Shown here: piece by piece, positions 1 to 7,467 of the stretch | Layout of the letters: the number at the start of each line of letters is the position of its first letter | How positions within the stretch are numbered: the stretch's first letter is position 1 | Virus record (IMG/VR): IMGVR_UViG_3300048784_000047 | Span: 1-49,211 of that record | Source of the DNA: a virus | DNA: 49,211 bases | Reading direction: 5' to 3' (one strand) | Position numbers and translations under genes: made by a program | Notes under the pieces: generated by a model | Told to the model about the DNA's origin: nothing | The model's database searches: none | Seen by the model: only the letters and a program-made list of their open reading frames with translations

Positions 1-127
1 CTCCTGTCTTTATGTCCTCAGCCATCGCATCGCGGAGCTTACTGAGGGAATCAGCCACCGCGTTTTCATCAATCCGGACTTGGTAATTCGCCGGGACTTT
101 CTCCGACGATTCACCTTCAGTGATTAT
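1..127. repeat. Terminal direct repeat, copy 1 (circular contig overlap)
   Basis: These 127 bases are identical to positions 49085-49211. A gene on the minus strand reads continuously across the joint, so the molecule is circular, or circularly permuted, with a unit length of 49,084 bp. The length of exactly 127 is a common assembler k-mer size. An assembly overlap is therefore more likely than a true packaged terminal repeat, which fits headful packaging of P22-like phages. Confidence 0.93.
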
Positions 128-298
128 CTGCCAAGTCGTTCCGTTGAGAATGTTACGAATTGTGCTGATTGATACTCCGTACTCACGGCTTAGTTGAGCC
201 TGCGTGCAGCCACGTTCGGCGGCATAGCGAGCACGAATTAACAGCACCTGTTCGCCAGTCAATTTCGACGCCTTGTGATTGTGGGTCTGGAAAGGCAT
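1..298 (-). CDS. Small helix-turn-helix protein (runs off the window start)
   Basis: The start is the ATG at 298, preceded by an AGGAG site seven bases upstream. The reading frame runs to base 1 and, once the circle is closed, ends with TAA at 49080-49082, giving 100 residues. Residues 28-55 look like a helix-turn-helix: a CTQAQLSREYGVS helix pair followed by STIRNILNGTTW. This pattern is common in phage DNA-binding proteins and at the C-termini of phage HNH endonucleases, but no nuclease domain is present here. The C-terminal 45 residues are acidic and helical. It is the fourth gene of a minus-strand run starting at 1484. A transcription regulator is the natural guess; the target is unknown. 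Confidence 0.8.
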   Translation of the reverse strand, partial: MPFQTHNHKASKLTGEQVLLIRARYAAERGCTQAQLSREYGVSISTIRNILNGTTWQIITEGESSEKVPANYQVRIDENAVADSLSKLRDAMAEDIKTG

Positions 299-300
299 TT

Positions 301-582
301 TCAATCTCCTGTGGTTTCACCCGGCTCGAGCCTGTGCAACGGCAACAGACTCGCGGTTTCTAAACGCTTTGACATCCAATCAGCCGCCGCATGGATATTC
401 CCTTCAATCTCGGCTGGAATCTCATTCCACTCTGCCAGATACCACAACCCCTTCCAGAATATGTAAATCTCATCAGCCTCCGAGATGAAGGGAACCTTGT
501 TCTCAGTAACGCCAATGTAAATCTCGGACATTACAGTCCGAAATATATCAACTGGTACAGATTTCGTTTGCTGTTCTAACAT
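301..582 (-). CDS. Hypothetical protein, 93 aa
   Basis: I do not recognise this protein. It starts at an ATG eight bases downstream of an AAAGGAG site and overlaps the stop of the upstream gene by seven bases, so the two are translationally coupled. The middle is rich in aromatic residues (EIYIFWKGLWYLAEW), the rest is acidic, and there is no signal peptide or membrane segment. It ends just before the ribosome site of the HTH gene downstream. An early phage accessory role is inferred only from its position. Confidence 0.75.
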   Translation of the reverse strand: MLEQQTKSVPVDIFRTVMSEIYIGVTENKVPFISEADEIYIFWKGLWYLAEWNEIPAEIEGNIHAAADWMSKRLETASLLPLHRLEPGETTGD

Positions 583-1484
583 TTCATTTCTCCTTTCACA
601 TTATACCGTTCTCGATCTGCCACCTCATCCAAGGACTTGCAATTAACCAGCATGTCCTTGATCCAAATCTGCCGCCCGTCACTCAGGGTGCGAATATGCC
701 CGCGCCTGAGATGTGCAATCGGACTTGCATGAGTGCCTTTGGTCTCAGTATTCCGCATCGCCTGATAGTAGTGCTCTGAATCCACATAAGTCACATACGG
801 CAACGGCGGCTTGCCGCGTTCCTCGCGCTTGGATTGCAGTTTGCGACTCGGCTGTTCGGTTCGCAATTTCACGCTCTTAGTGCAAAGCATCAGCGTGAGC
901 GGCCAGACATAATGATCCGTCTGGCCGTGGTCGGTGTTGTACTGTATCACGCCGGCATTCCGCCGGGCCAGGAGATGAATCCTCGATTTACCTGTGTAAC
1001 GATAAACCACTGTCTCATAGGGCAAATCCAAAAAGCCTTTTGAGTGCAATTCGACTGCTCGGGGCATTTCTCTCTTCAGCCTATCCTCGTCGACTTCACA
1101 GAAATCAAACACCTGGGCTTGTATGATGCCCTGGCGTAACAGATTGAGGTCGTTGTAATACTGGTCGGCGGCCGAAAGATGCTCTACTGCGTGATCCAGC
1201 CATTTTTTGTAATCACTCAATGACTGGGGCATTGTGCTCACGGCAGTCAATTCCACCCGCGCTGGCTTGCGAACCACAGTCATCACCGCGTCCTGGCCCA
1301 GCCCTTTCGGTACGACTGTAAACCTTTCCAAGTTTTTGAGTTTCGCGCCTACCACAGCCACCGCGTCCAGGACTTTTCGCGATATATCCTGTGCCACACG
1401 CTCACCATTCTCCAGCGTGATCCATGTCTGGTTTCCCGCCTGGCGATAAACCAGTGTTTTTGGCTCGTAGTTTTTCTCTGTCAT
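576..1484 (-). CDS. Conserved-looking early phage protein, 302 aa
   Basis: The start is the ATG at 1484 with a TAGGAGACT site upstream. I do not recognise the N-terminal 220 residues, which are mixed alpha/beta and include a helical stretch around residues 90-150. The C-terminal 60 residues contain the string HASPIAHLRRGHIR, then LSDGRQIWIKDMLVN. I have seen this RRGH plus aromatic/Trp layout at the C-terminus of uncharacterised phage proteins. No catalytic motif is evident. A promoter with a 17-bp spacer lies 139 bp upstream, making this the first gene of a leftward operon that continues through the joint to about 47924. Confidence 0.8.
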   Translation of the reverse strand: MTEKNYEPKTLVYRQAGNQTWITLENGERVAQDISRKVLDAVAVVGAKLKNLERFTVVPKGLGQDAVMTVVRKPARVELTAVSTMPQSLSDYKKWLDHAVEHLSAADQYYNDLNLLRQGIIQAQVFDFCEVDEDRLKREMPRAVELHSKGFLDLPYETVVYRYTGKSRIHLLARRNAGVIQYNTDHGQTDHYVWPLTLMLCTKSVKLRTEQPSRKLQSKREERGKPPLPYVTYVDSEHYYQAMRNTETKGTHASPIAHLRRGHIRTLSDGRQIWIKDMLVNCKSLDEVADRERYNVKGEMKC

Positions 1485-1622
1485 TCCAGTCTCCTATTTA
1501 ACCCACCCAAAGCCTGGACACTCTCGCAAGTGCCCAGGGTTTGAGAGGCTCTCAGCCTCCTGTTTCAGTTTATCACTCAGCCCATCACTCTCAACCCACG
1601 GCCATTACCTGGCCATTCGCGC

Positions 1623-1651
1623 ATCATACCACGGGCGGCGGGACAATGCAA
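1623..1651 (-). promoter_or_regulatory. Sigma70-like promoter, leftward
   Basis: On the minus strand TTGCAT (1651-1646) is followed by a 17-bp spacer and TATGAT (1628-1623). It lies upstream of the leftward gene starting at 1484, with an untranslated leader of roughly 130 bases. The same TATGAT -10 box occurs in two other leftward promoters of this phage. Confidence 0.65.
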
Positions 1652-1676
1652 CAAAGCAATCCATCATTGCATGTAT

Positions 1677-2003
1677 GACTGTCACTACCATCAGCACTAT
1701 GAATACCACTACCATCACAACTACCTGTACCTGTACCTGTATCAATACACAATACGGCGTCCGTTCATTCCCGGTACACGTTATCCCCAGTGCCTTTCTC
1801 TCAGTGCCTTTCTCTCAGTGTCTGTTTGTCTCTTTCTATCTAAGATAAAAAAAAAATTATATAGAACAGAGAAGAGAGCCACGGCACTGGGACACAGGGG
1901 ATATGAGTCAGTAGGGATATGAGTCAGTGAGAATCATAACGTGTACCGATAAAACAACGGACCCCGTATTGTGTATTGATACTGGTGATGGTAGTGGCAG
2001 TCC
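1677..2003. repeat. Long imperfect inverted repeat with A-rich apex
   Basis: The core arms are 1741-1784 and 1936-1980. They pair over 17 bases, then 7, then 13, with one mismatch and a small internal loop. Outside the core, 1678-1699 pairs imperfectly with 1982-2003. Inside it, CAGTGCC and CTCT-rich stretches at 1788-1838 partly pair with 1862-1890. The apex carries ten consecutive A residues (1847-1856). The left arm contains ACCTGT three times (1723-1740) and a 14-base unit AGTGCCTTTCTCTC twice plus a partial copy (1789-1820). The right arm contains a 15-base repeat twice. Origin, cruciform binding site or structured RNA are all possible. Confidence 0.75.
1898..1928 (+). repeat. Direct repeat, 15 bp x 2
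   Basis: The unit GGGATATGAGTCAGT occurs at 1898-1912 and 1914-1928 with a period of 16 bp. It sits inside the long inverted repeat. It could be an iteron-like protein-binding site; two copies are too few to be sure. Confidence 0.7.
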
Positions 2004-2034
2004 TAGTATTCGTACCCCTCTCTCAGCCCCTAGA

Positions 2035-2064
2035 GCCCGCTAGGGTGTCAGTCCCCTAGCAGGC
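2035..2064 (-). terminator. Strong hairpin downstream of a leftward gene
   Basis: Bases 2035-2045 and 2054-2064 form an 11-bp stem with one non-Watson-Crick position and an 8-base loop. It begins 18 bases past the stop of the leftward gene ending at 2082. No U-tract follows, so it may be a processing or stabilising hairpin rather than an intrinsic terminator. Confidence 0.5.
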
Positions 2065-2081
2065 TATCCTCAGTTCCTGGA

Positions 2082-2621
2082 TTATTCCTCGGTCATAAAC
2101 CCTTTCAACGTGGTGCTTACATCCACCTTGGTATCCGCGCGCTCCAACCTCAGCCGGCTGATGATCTCAATCACTTCTTTCGACTTCCTCAGCGCATCCA
2201 GATGTGCCTTGATTTTCGGATTATCCTTGGCCTTTTCCATCTGTGCCCGGACCTTATCCTCGCTCTCTCCAGACAGCTCCATGAGTGCTGCGAGAAACAG
2301 TCCGCCGTCCCGTCCCTGCCCGCCGCCGGTCATTTTCCAGGGATTCGTCGGCTCACTCAGCCACTCAATCAGTTCAGCCACGTTGTCGTATTTCAGTTTC
2401 TCGCGCTGTTCCTCGGTCCAGCCCTGCGTTTGTTCCCAGGGTATCGCCGTCGCATTGCTCAGCCGTTGAGTCATGCCATGAAAAGCTGAATGCCGGTATT
2501 TAATCGGGTCCAGCCAATTCATGTCAAAAATCTGTTTGCCAAGCTTCGGGAATCCCAGATGGATCTCATCACCCACCCACTCTGTCGTGACAACGCTATT
2601 CGCAGCTCGTTTAGCTCTCAT
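2082..2621 (-). CDS. Early protein, 179 aa, apparent distant paralogue of the 45600-46241 product
   Basis: The start is the ATG at 2621 with a GGAGACT site nine bases upstream. I do not recognise a named family. The stretch DGGLFLAALMELSGESEDKV at about residues 105-124 aligns by eye with GTSVLIKALIEFSGKTVEEV in the protein encoded at 45600-46241. Both proteins continue with a lysine-rich helix and a closing isoleucine/arginine helix. Gene order and size suggest an abundant early protein acting on DNA or RNA, but that is inference. A sigma70-like promoter lies 84 bp upstream and the gene appears to be transcribed alone. Confidence 0.8.
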   Translation of the reverse strand: MRAKRAANSVVTTEWVGDEIHLGFPKLGKQIFDMNWLDPIKYRHSAFHGMTQRLSNATAIPWEQTQGWTEEQREKLKYDNVAELIEWLSEPTNPWKMTGGGQGRDGGLFLAALMELSGESEDKVRAQMEKAKDNPKIKAHLDALRKSKEVIEIISRLRLERADTKVDVSTTLKGFMTEE

Positions 2622-2704
2622 AATAGTCTCCAGTTTAGATGTTAAATAGTCCGGCCGACAACTCGGTCTACCGGATGAGTCAGAATCATCTAACCCATGT
2701 GTGC

Positions 2705-2733
2705 ATCATACACCAGTCATTCCCTCGGTCCAA
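2705..2733 (-). promoter_or_regulatory. Sigma70-like promoter, leftward
   Basis: On the minus strand TTGGAC (2733-2728) is followed by a 17-bp spacer and TATGAT (2710-2705). It lies just upstream of the leftward gene starting at 2621. Confidence 0.65.
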
Positions 2734-2848
2734 TACCGTTTTAGCATAACGCTCCGTCGCCGTTATAACCGTTGGTTATGGTCCACGGTGCTGCCGGGAC
2801 AGGAGAGCATTGCACTGCACCATTGCTGCCTAGGCAACTATATGATGC

Positions 2849-2894
2849 AGCACGGCACCGAGCGGCCGCCCCGAGCGTAGGGTGCTGCCGTGCT
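2849..2894. repeat. GC-rich inverted repeat
   Basis: AGCACGGCACC at 2849-2859 is complementary to 2881-2894 apart from a 3-base bulge. The loop contains GCGGCCGC. Neither flank has a U-tract, so it is not an obvious intrinsic terminator. Confidence 0.5.
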
Positions 2895-3099
2895 CTAGTG
2901 CTGCCGCGAGCTAGTGTACTACCCAGCTACAACACTCCAACGCCTGCCGCCGGCTCGGTGACTGACAGACCCCGTGTGACTGACAGAACCCGCGCGGCTG
3001 ACCAACCCCTCAGCCAAAATACCCCGGTAGGGGGGAAAACTTTTTCCAGCGCGCGAACGAGCTTAATGCTCTGTCAGAAATTTTCGACCTCGTGATAAC

Positions 3100-3131
3100 G
3101 TGAACACGATATGATAGTATAATGTGAACAC
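3100..3131. promoter_or_regulatory. Palindromic 32-bp operator, copy A
   Basis: Two GTGAACAC half sites (3100-3107 and 3124-3131) flank exactly 16 bp that contain TATG and TATA. A perfect TATAAT (3118-3123) abuts the second half site. On the opposite strand TTGGAT, 18 bp, TATCAT is also possible. It is one of five copies in the genome and lies at the divergence point of the two arms, so it probably controls one or both directions. Confidence 0.75.
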
Positions 3132-3137
3132 AATATC

Positions 3138-3201
3138 CAATGACTTTATCCAATGACTTTATGTAAAATGTGCAATGACTATGGTAGGATTTACAATGAC
3201 T
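3138..3201 (+). promoter_or_regulatory. Four CAATGACT boxes upstream of the rightward promoter
   Basis: CAATGACT occurs at 3138-3145, 3151-3158, 3173-3180 and 3194-3201. The last two are 21 bp apart, about two helical turns, and the last runs into the -35 box as CAATGACTTGGTTGAC. The same pair with the same 21-bp spacing precedes the leftward promoter near 45430. These are probably activator or repressor sites. Confidence 0.7.
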
Positions 3202-3204
3202 TGG

Positions 3205-3234
3205 TTGACACGGGAATTAGACTTGCGGTATGGT
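3205..3234 (+). promoter_or_regulatory. Promoter of the rightward virion arm
   Basis: TTGACA (3205-3210), an 18-bp spacer and TATGGT (3229-3234) stand 34 bases before the start codon chosen for the first rightward gene. The -35 box is embedded in the conserved CAATGACTTGRTTGAC element. An ATG at 3175 in the same frame would lie upstream of this promoter, which argues against that start. Confidence 0.65.
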
Positions 3235-3267
3235 CGGGCGCGTGGCGAGAAAAAGGACTGGAACGTG

Positions 3268-3870
3268 ATGGAAGTTAATCTGTTGGATCAGCTTGCCGCC
3301 GACCATGCCCGGCCCCGTAGCGATCCCGAGGCTGAGGCGGCCGCCCAGCTCCGCCTCGCGCAAAGCGAAGGCTACAATCCCAAGCCTTTAAAGCCCTCGA
3401 TTCAAAAGATCAATTACTCCCATGATGGGATGATTAACATTATTCTGGCGAATCGTGGGATTTCGCAGAACGCTCTCGCAGCCCACTTTGGCTACACCGC
3501 CGCCTGGGTCTCAACCGTAATGGCTTCAGACGCGTTCCAGGCACGTCTTGCCGAACGCGCGGCTGAGATCGAAGACCCAGTCCTCCGGGCCTCGATTGAA
3601 GATAATCTCAAAGGCCTCGTCTCGCGTTCGATGGAGATACTGAAAGAAAAGCTCAGTGCTCCTGCGTCGAGTATTCCTGATAACCTGGCCCTGCGGACCC
3701 TGGAACTCAGCACTCGAGCCTTGGGCTTTGGTGCTCGTGAATCTACTGTCAACGTCACCGTCAACCAGGTTGAGAATCATCTCGAACATCTTGGCGGCCG
3801 CCTTACCGACCTTCTCCACCGTAAACGGGCGGAAGCCCTACCCCAGGAGCCTGCTGATGCGTCCGACTAA
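3268..3870 (+). CDS. Putative small terminase subunit
   Basis: The chosen start is the ATG at 3268, with an AAAAGGA site upstream, giving 200 residues. The frame is open to 3175, but that start would precede the promoter. The centre (about residues 55-95) carries a helix-turn-helix (RGISQNALAAHFGYTAAWVSTVM) followed by a long helical region (about 95-150). This is the usual order in phage small terminases: DNA binding, then oligomerisation. The protein would recognise the packaging site and recruit the large subunit encoded at 9271. It is the first gene of the rightward arm. Identification is by architecture and position; another DNA-binding role is possible. Confidence 0.65.
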   Translation: MEVNLLDQLAADHARPRSDPEAEAAAQLRLAQSEGYNPKPLKPSIQKINYSHDGMINIILANRGISQNALAAHFGYTAAWVSTVMASDAFQARLAERAAEIEDPVLRASIEDNLKGLVSRSMEILKEKLSAPASSIPDNLALRTLELSTRALGFGARESTVNVTVNQVENHLEHLGGRLTDLLHRKRAEALPQEPADASD

Positions 3871-4456
3871 GGTTGTTTTGAATGCCGCCGGCTACTCCCA
3901 ATGGGTTCCCATTTCGTACATGGAATCCTGGTTCGGGGTAGGAGTTTCGGTTCAGCTGTCTGGCGATGCGAGCGGCATCACGTATACTGTCCAGCACACT
4001 TACGATTTTCTGAACATTGATCCTTCAACCCCCGACTCTTCCGCCGGCAACCATGTCACCATCTCCCGCTCCGGCACCACCGCCACCGTCACAGACTACG
4101 GCCCCTACGGTCTGGGCCACGGACTAAGCACCGGGGATTCTGTCATCATCAAAGGCTCGGGTTCCAGTGTGCTGGATTCTCTATCCCCTGCTTATGGAAC
4201 CGGTGACGTGGGCTGGTCAGTCACCTATGTTTCGTCCAGTACTTACACGTATACCTGTGCCAACTCTGGGGCCACCGCCGACACAGGAAACTGCTATGTT
4301 GCCCGCCAGCGAGTGTTCCCGCACGCCACTCTGGCGACTCAGAGCGCTCGTGGCCAAGGCACGTATAACTACCCTGTGAGAGCCGTTCGCCTGTACCTAA
4401 GTGCCTATACCTCCGGCTACGCTGACATGATTGTTCTCCAAGGACAGCCGCAGTAA
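3857..4456 (+). CDS. Virion-associated protein, 199 aa (decoration or fibre-like)
   Basis: The start is the ATG at 3857, eight bases after AGGAG and overlapping the previous gene by 14 bases. The protein is rich in Thr, Ser, Gly, Tyr and Val with predicted beta structure. The C-terminus ends NYPVRAVRLYLSAYTSGYADMIVLQGQ, a pattern I associate with small phage virion proteins found near capsid or tail genes. The stop overlaps the start of the next micro-gene (TAATG). No signal peptide is present, in contrast with the next three large genes. Confidence 0.65.
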   Translation: MRPTKVVLNAAGYSQWVPISYMESWFGVGVSVQLSGDASGITYTVQHTYDFLNIDPSTPDSSAGNHVTISRSGTTATVTDYGPYGLGHGLSTGDSVIIKGSGSSVLDSLSPAYGTGDVGWSVTYVSSSTYTYTCANSGATADTGNCYVARQRVFPHATLATQSARGQGTYNYPVRAVRLYLSAYTSGYADMIVLQGQPQ

Positions 4457-4545
4457 TGCTGCTTCTACATATCATAGCAGGAGTCTGTGTAGGACTGGTT
4501 ATCGGTTTGCTTATCATCGCAATAATGAATTGGCTTACTGTATGA
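4456..4545 (+). CDS. 29-residue single-span membrane peptide
   Basis: This tiny gene begins at the A of the upstream TAA (TAATG, 4454-4458) and ends in an ATGA overlap with the next gene (4542-4545). That double coupling is the strongest evidence that it is real. It encodes MLLLHIIAGVCVGLVIGLL followed by about ten more mostly hydrophobic residues, so almost the whole peptide is one transmembrane helix. No charged residue is present apart from His5. It might insert in the host membrane as a small holin-like, exclusion or assembly factor. Function is unknown. Confidence 0.6.
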   Translation: MLLLHIIAGVCVGLVIGLLIIAIMNWLTV

Positions 4546-5423
4546 AGTACCTTGTTCTCCTGCTATCCCTCTTTCCTTTGGTGCTGGGGGCTCAAACTAC
4601 TGGAAACGACGTTAATGGCGGGGTAGTCCAGATTCTCCCTGGCGTCGGCATCAGCCTCTCTCCGACGAACGGGATCGGGAATGTGACTGTCAACACCATA
4701 GATACCGGAACAATCAGTTTGATCACGTCGCCCAACTCCACGCTGAGTATCACCAACGCCTCAGGCCCGACGACCAACATTGACATTCCGACTTCCTATC
4801 TGGCCAGCCCGCCGACGATTGGCGGCACCACGCCTGGAATCGTCAACGCCACTACTATCGTTGCTAATGGCAGTGCTGGTACCACGTCGATCGCGTCAGG
4901 GGTTTTAAGATTCAACTATAACGCAGGAGTAGATGCTGTCGGTATCGGTACAGGTACGACAACTGGCACCGTTAACATCGGCGGCGGCTCTAACGCAATC
5001 ACGATCAACGCAGCCGCTTCGCTTACTGTCTCCAACCTAACCACTGGAACGAATGCGGATTTTGTCTGCCTCTCCGGCTCGGGGGTGTTGCTTATCCAAG
5101 CCTCCGCCTGTACTATCTCCAGCCTGAGATTCAAGGAAGATTATCAGCCGGTCAAATTTTCTACCGCCATCGCGGAAGTCAATTCCCTTGAAATCCTTTC
5201 CTATCGGATGAAGCCCGCCGGCAACCCTGACCCTAATGCAACCTTACGCCAAACAGGCCTAATTGCCGAGAACGTTGCCCAGGTTGCCCCCGAGTGTGCG
5301 ATCTACGAAGACGACTTGAAAACTCCCAAATCCTACCGCCAGGAATGCATCATTGCTCTCCTGGTGAAATCTGTCCAGGAACAGCAGAAACAAATCACTT
5401 ACCTCCGCCGCCATGCGCGTTAA
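4542..5423 (+). CDS. Fibre protein with signal peptide and C-terminal S74 chaperone domain
   Basis: The start at 4542 gives 293 residues. Residues 1-18 form a typical Sec signal peptide (MKYLVLLLSLFPLVLGA, then Q). Residues 22-51 (NDVNGGVVQILPGVGI onward) are repeated in the next fibre gene. The middle is a Gly/Thr/Ser/Asn-rich fibrous region. Residues about 190-290 are a peptidase S74 intramolecular chaperone domain: SSLRFKED carries the expected Ser193-Lys198 pair, followed by RQTGLIAENVAQVAPE. In phage fibres this domain assembles the trimer and then cleaves itself off. A signal peptide on such a protein is unusual. Confidence 0.8.
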   Translation: MKYLVLLLSLFPLVLGAQTTGNDVNGGVVQILPGVGISLSPTNGIGNVTVNTIDTGTISLITSPNSTLSITNASGPTTNIDIPTSYLASPPTIGGTTPGIVNATTIVANGSAGTTSIASGVLRFNYNAGVDAVGIGTGTTTGTVNIGGGSNAITINAAASLTVSNLTTGTNADFVCLSGSGVLLIQASACTISSLRFKEDYQPVKFSTAIAEVNSLEILSYRMKPAGNPDPNATLRQTGLIAENVAQVAPECAIYEDDLKTPKSYRQECIIALLVKSVQEQQKQITYLRRHAR

Positions 5424-7467
5424 GACCTTAGTCGTTGCTTCTGCCTGGACCGCCGGCTTCGGCATCTCGGGGTGGCTAGCCTACGCCCAGAACTCCTCGA
5501 ACGACGTTAACGGCGCTGTTTCTCAAATCATCCCTGGGACTAACATTTCAATCAGCCCGGCGAACGGCAAAGGCCAAGTCACCATCAATGCTTCGGGGGG
5601 ATCTTCGGGAAGCGGCAATGCCACCACGGTTAATGGAGCTACGGTTCCTGCGTCGTGCGGCGGGGCTGTTGGAACGAATGCATCGAGTCAGTTGACTTGC
5701 TTGTCAACAAGCACGCTTAACATCAGCGGCACGGCGGCAGGACTAAGTGGAACCCCGGCTCTGCCGAATGGTACGACTGCATCTACCCAGTCTTCAGGTG
5801 ACAACAGTACAAAGGCTGCCACAGACGCCTTTGTCTATAACCTTTTGTCCTCGGGTACACCTTCGATTTTGCTGACGAATGGTAGCGGATTGCCTGCTAC
5901 AGGGATCACGGCAGGTGCATTGATTTCAGGGGTTACTGCGGCCTCGGGCGGCGCGCTTGTAGGTATCTCGGGCACTCAGACTCTGACCAACAAAACAATG
6001 GACGGAGGTTCGAATACCTTTACCAACATCGGGCTTTCCAGCCTCGGGCAGTCCTCGACTGCCGCGGTGCTGGGATACCCTGGCGGCTCATCTACCGCCC
6101 CCGAGGCTTTTACCGAAGTCCCTTCGGGCGTAACCCTCGACGTATCGAGCTTGACCCAAACCTCCAGCAGCGATGTTATTTCGATCAACTATCTCCCAGG
6201 CACAGCCACATCTTACCCTGCAGGCTCCCATACAGTTTCCGGTGCAGACAACGGCACGCTGATCTACAACACAGCGTCTTCTGCCTCGACCTTTTCCCTG
6301 CCCCCGATCAACGCAGTGGCCCCTTACGTGCTGCCCAGCGCGTTTCAATCTGTCATGGCAAACTTCGCTAACACGGCAGTCACAACCCTGGCAGGCATTC
6401 CTAATGTGTCTCCAGCGATTGCTGCCCCTACCCTCAACCAAGCTGCAGGACCTATGTACCTGGGTCCTTTGGGTTGGTCGTTCACGCTTACTGATGGTAC
6501 TGCCAGCCCCGGCAATTACGTGATCCTCGAAGGAGGCGGCTATCAGTTCAACTCCGCTGGCGTCGCGGTGTGGACGAACGCACTGATTGCCTCGGGATTC
6601 GTCCCCAACTCGCCGGCGTGTGGCCTGACAGGAACCGGACGCATTGCCTCGTATACGGGCGGCGGACTGACCTTCTGCACCAATGGTAACGGTGCTGGCT
6701 CCCTAGATGCCTCTGGAGACTTGGCGATCACTGGCTATCTGGCTGCCCAGAGCTTCGTGAGCGGCACCGTACTGGTCCCGACTTCGAGCGCAATCCCAGC
6801 CACCGCCGGCCTCAACTACCCTACAACCTACGAACTTGGCTTCGGTGTCGACGGCATCCAGGCTGGCTATATTGGCCCCGCAGGCATACTTAACTGGAAC
6901 TATGCAGGCATATTTACAGGCCTGCAGCTAACCAACCTGACAACCCCTGGCATCATCGAGAACAACTCATCAGGCACTCTCGGTACTTCAACCTCTCTAC
7001 CCAGCAACACCACTGCAACCACACAGACAACTGGAAATTCCAGCACCTATCTCGCCACGACTGCTTTTGTTCAAAACACCATAGCAGCCCCTGGCGCGCT
7101 AGGTGTCAGCATACCGAATAGCGGATCTCTTACTACGTTGATTGTGACCCAAAGCATTGCTGCGTCTTCGTCCGCTTCGCAGCCTAGCATAGCAATCAGC
7201 GGCACGAACTGTGTTAGCGTAGGATCAAAGCTCGGCGGCATGATCGCTGGCTCTATGCGGGTTGCAACAAATGGTTTAGGCTCTTGCGGAGCCACCATCA
7301 CAATCAGCGGCTTGCCTGCTGTGACCAATGAATACAAGTGCGCAGGTTCTGATGAAACCAATCCTGCCGGCCTTGTACAGAGCGGCGGCTCTACCACGAG
7401 CTGCTCCCTCACAGGTAGTGTATCCACCAACAATGATAAAGTGTCATGGCTAGCTATCGGTTACTGA
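5413..7467 (+). CDS. Large fibre-like protein with signal peptide, 684 aa
   Basis: The start at 5413 overlaps the previous gene. Residues 1-25 form a signal peptide ending AYAQ. Residues 28-59 match the start of the mature upstream fibre (NDVNGAVSQIIPGTNISISP), which suggests a shared attachment domain. The rest is low-complexity Gly/Ser/Thr/Asn with repeated TTxxTQSSGDNST-type motifs near residues 115-135 and 535-550 (STKAATDAFV, STYLATTAFV), typical of phage tail fibres. The C-terminal 90 residues have three Cys and beta character. Host-surface binding is the likely role. Confidence 0.7.
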   Translation: MRVKTLVVASAWTAGFGISGWLAYAQNSSNDVNGAVSQIIPGTNISISPANGKGQVTINASGGSSGSGNATTVNGATVPASCGGAVGTNASSQLTCLSTSTLNISGTAAGLSGTPALPNGTTASTQSSGDNSTKAATDAFVYNLLSSGTPSILLTNGSGLPATGITAGALISGVTAASGGALVGISGTQTLTNKTMDGGSNTFTNIGLSSLGQSSTAAVLGYPGGSSTAPEAFTEVPSGVTLDVSSLTQTSSSDVISINYLPGTATSYPAGSHTVSGADNGTLIYNTASSASTFSLPPINAVAPYVLPSAFQSVMANFANTAVTTLAGIPNVSPAIAAPTLNQAAGPMYLGPLGWSFTLTDGTASPGNYVILEGGGYQFNSAGVAVWTNALIASGFVPNSPACGLTGTGRIASYTGGGLTFCTNGNGAGSLDASGDLAITGYLAAQSFVSGTVLVPTSSAIPATAGLNYPTTYELGFGVDGIQAGYIGPAGILNWNYAGIFTGLQLTNLTTPGIIENNSSGTLGTSTSLPSNTTATTQTTGNSSTYLATTAFVQNTIAAPGALGVSIPNSGSLTTLIVTQSIAASSSASQPSIAISGTNCVSVGSKLGGMIAGSMRVATNGLGSCGATITISGLPAVTNEYKCAGSDETNPAGLVQSGGSTTSCSLTGSVSTNNDKVSWLAIGY

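Larger units (their letters stand above)
1485..2081. other. Gene-free region between two leftward genes
   Basis: I see no credible gene in these 597 bases. The only ORF of note, on the plus strand at 1671-1922, is a low-complexity Tyr/His/Leu string generated by the repeats. The region holds a leftward promoter (1623-1651), the long inverted repeat (1677-2003), short tandem repeats and a strong hairpin (2035-2064). Confidence 0.7.
2622..3267. other. Intergenic control region between the two transcription arms
   Basis: These 646 bases separate the leftward early arm from the rightward virion arm and carry no credible gene. From left to right they hold: a leftward promoter (2705-2733); a GC-rich inverted repeat (2849-2859 against 2881-2894, with a 3-base bulge); the 12-base repeat GTGACTGACAGA at 2958-2969 and 2976-2987; a 32-bp palindromic operator (3100-3131); four CAATGACT boxes; and a rightward promoter (3205-3234). 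The position next to the small terminase-like gene also makes it a candidate packaging-initiation region. Confidence 0.7.

Noticed and set aside
1671-1922. 83-codon plus-strand ORF in the early gap
   Set aside because: Low-complexity Tyr/His/Leu/Ser sequence produced by short repeats and the inverted repeat; no ribosome site; flanked by leftward genes.
1723-1928. Possible CRISPR array from the short tandem repeats
   Set aside because: Repeat units are 6, 14 and 16 bp with no unique spacers of constant length, and no cas genes other than a stand-alone Cas4-like nuclease of recombination context.
2772-3095. 107-codon plus-strand ORF before the terminase arm
   Set aside because: No ribosome site, odd Ala/Arg/Pro composition, and it lies over an inverted repeat and direct repeats.
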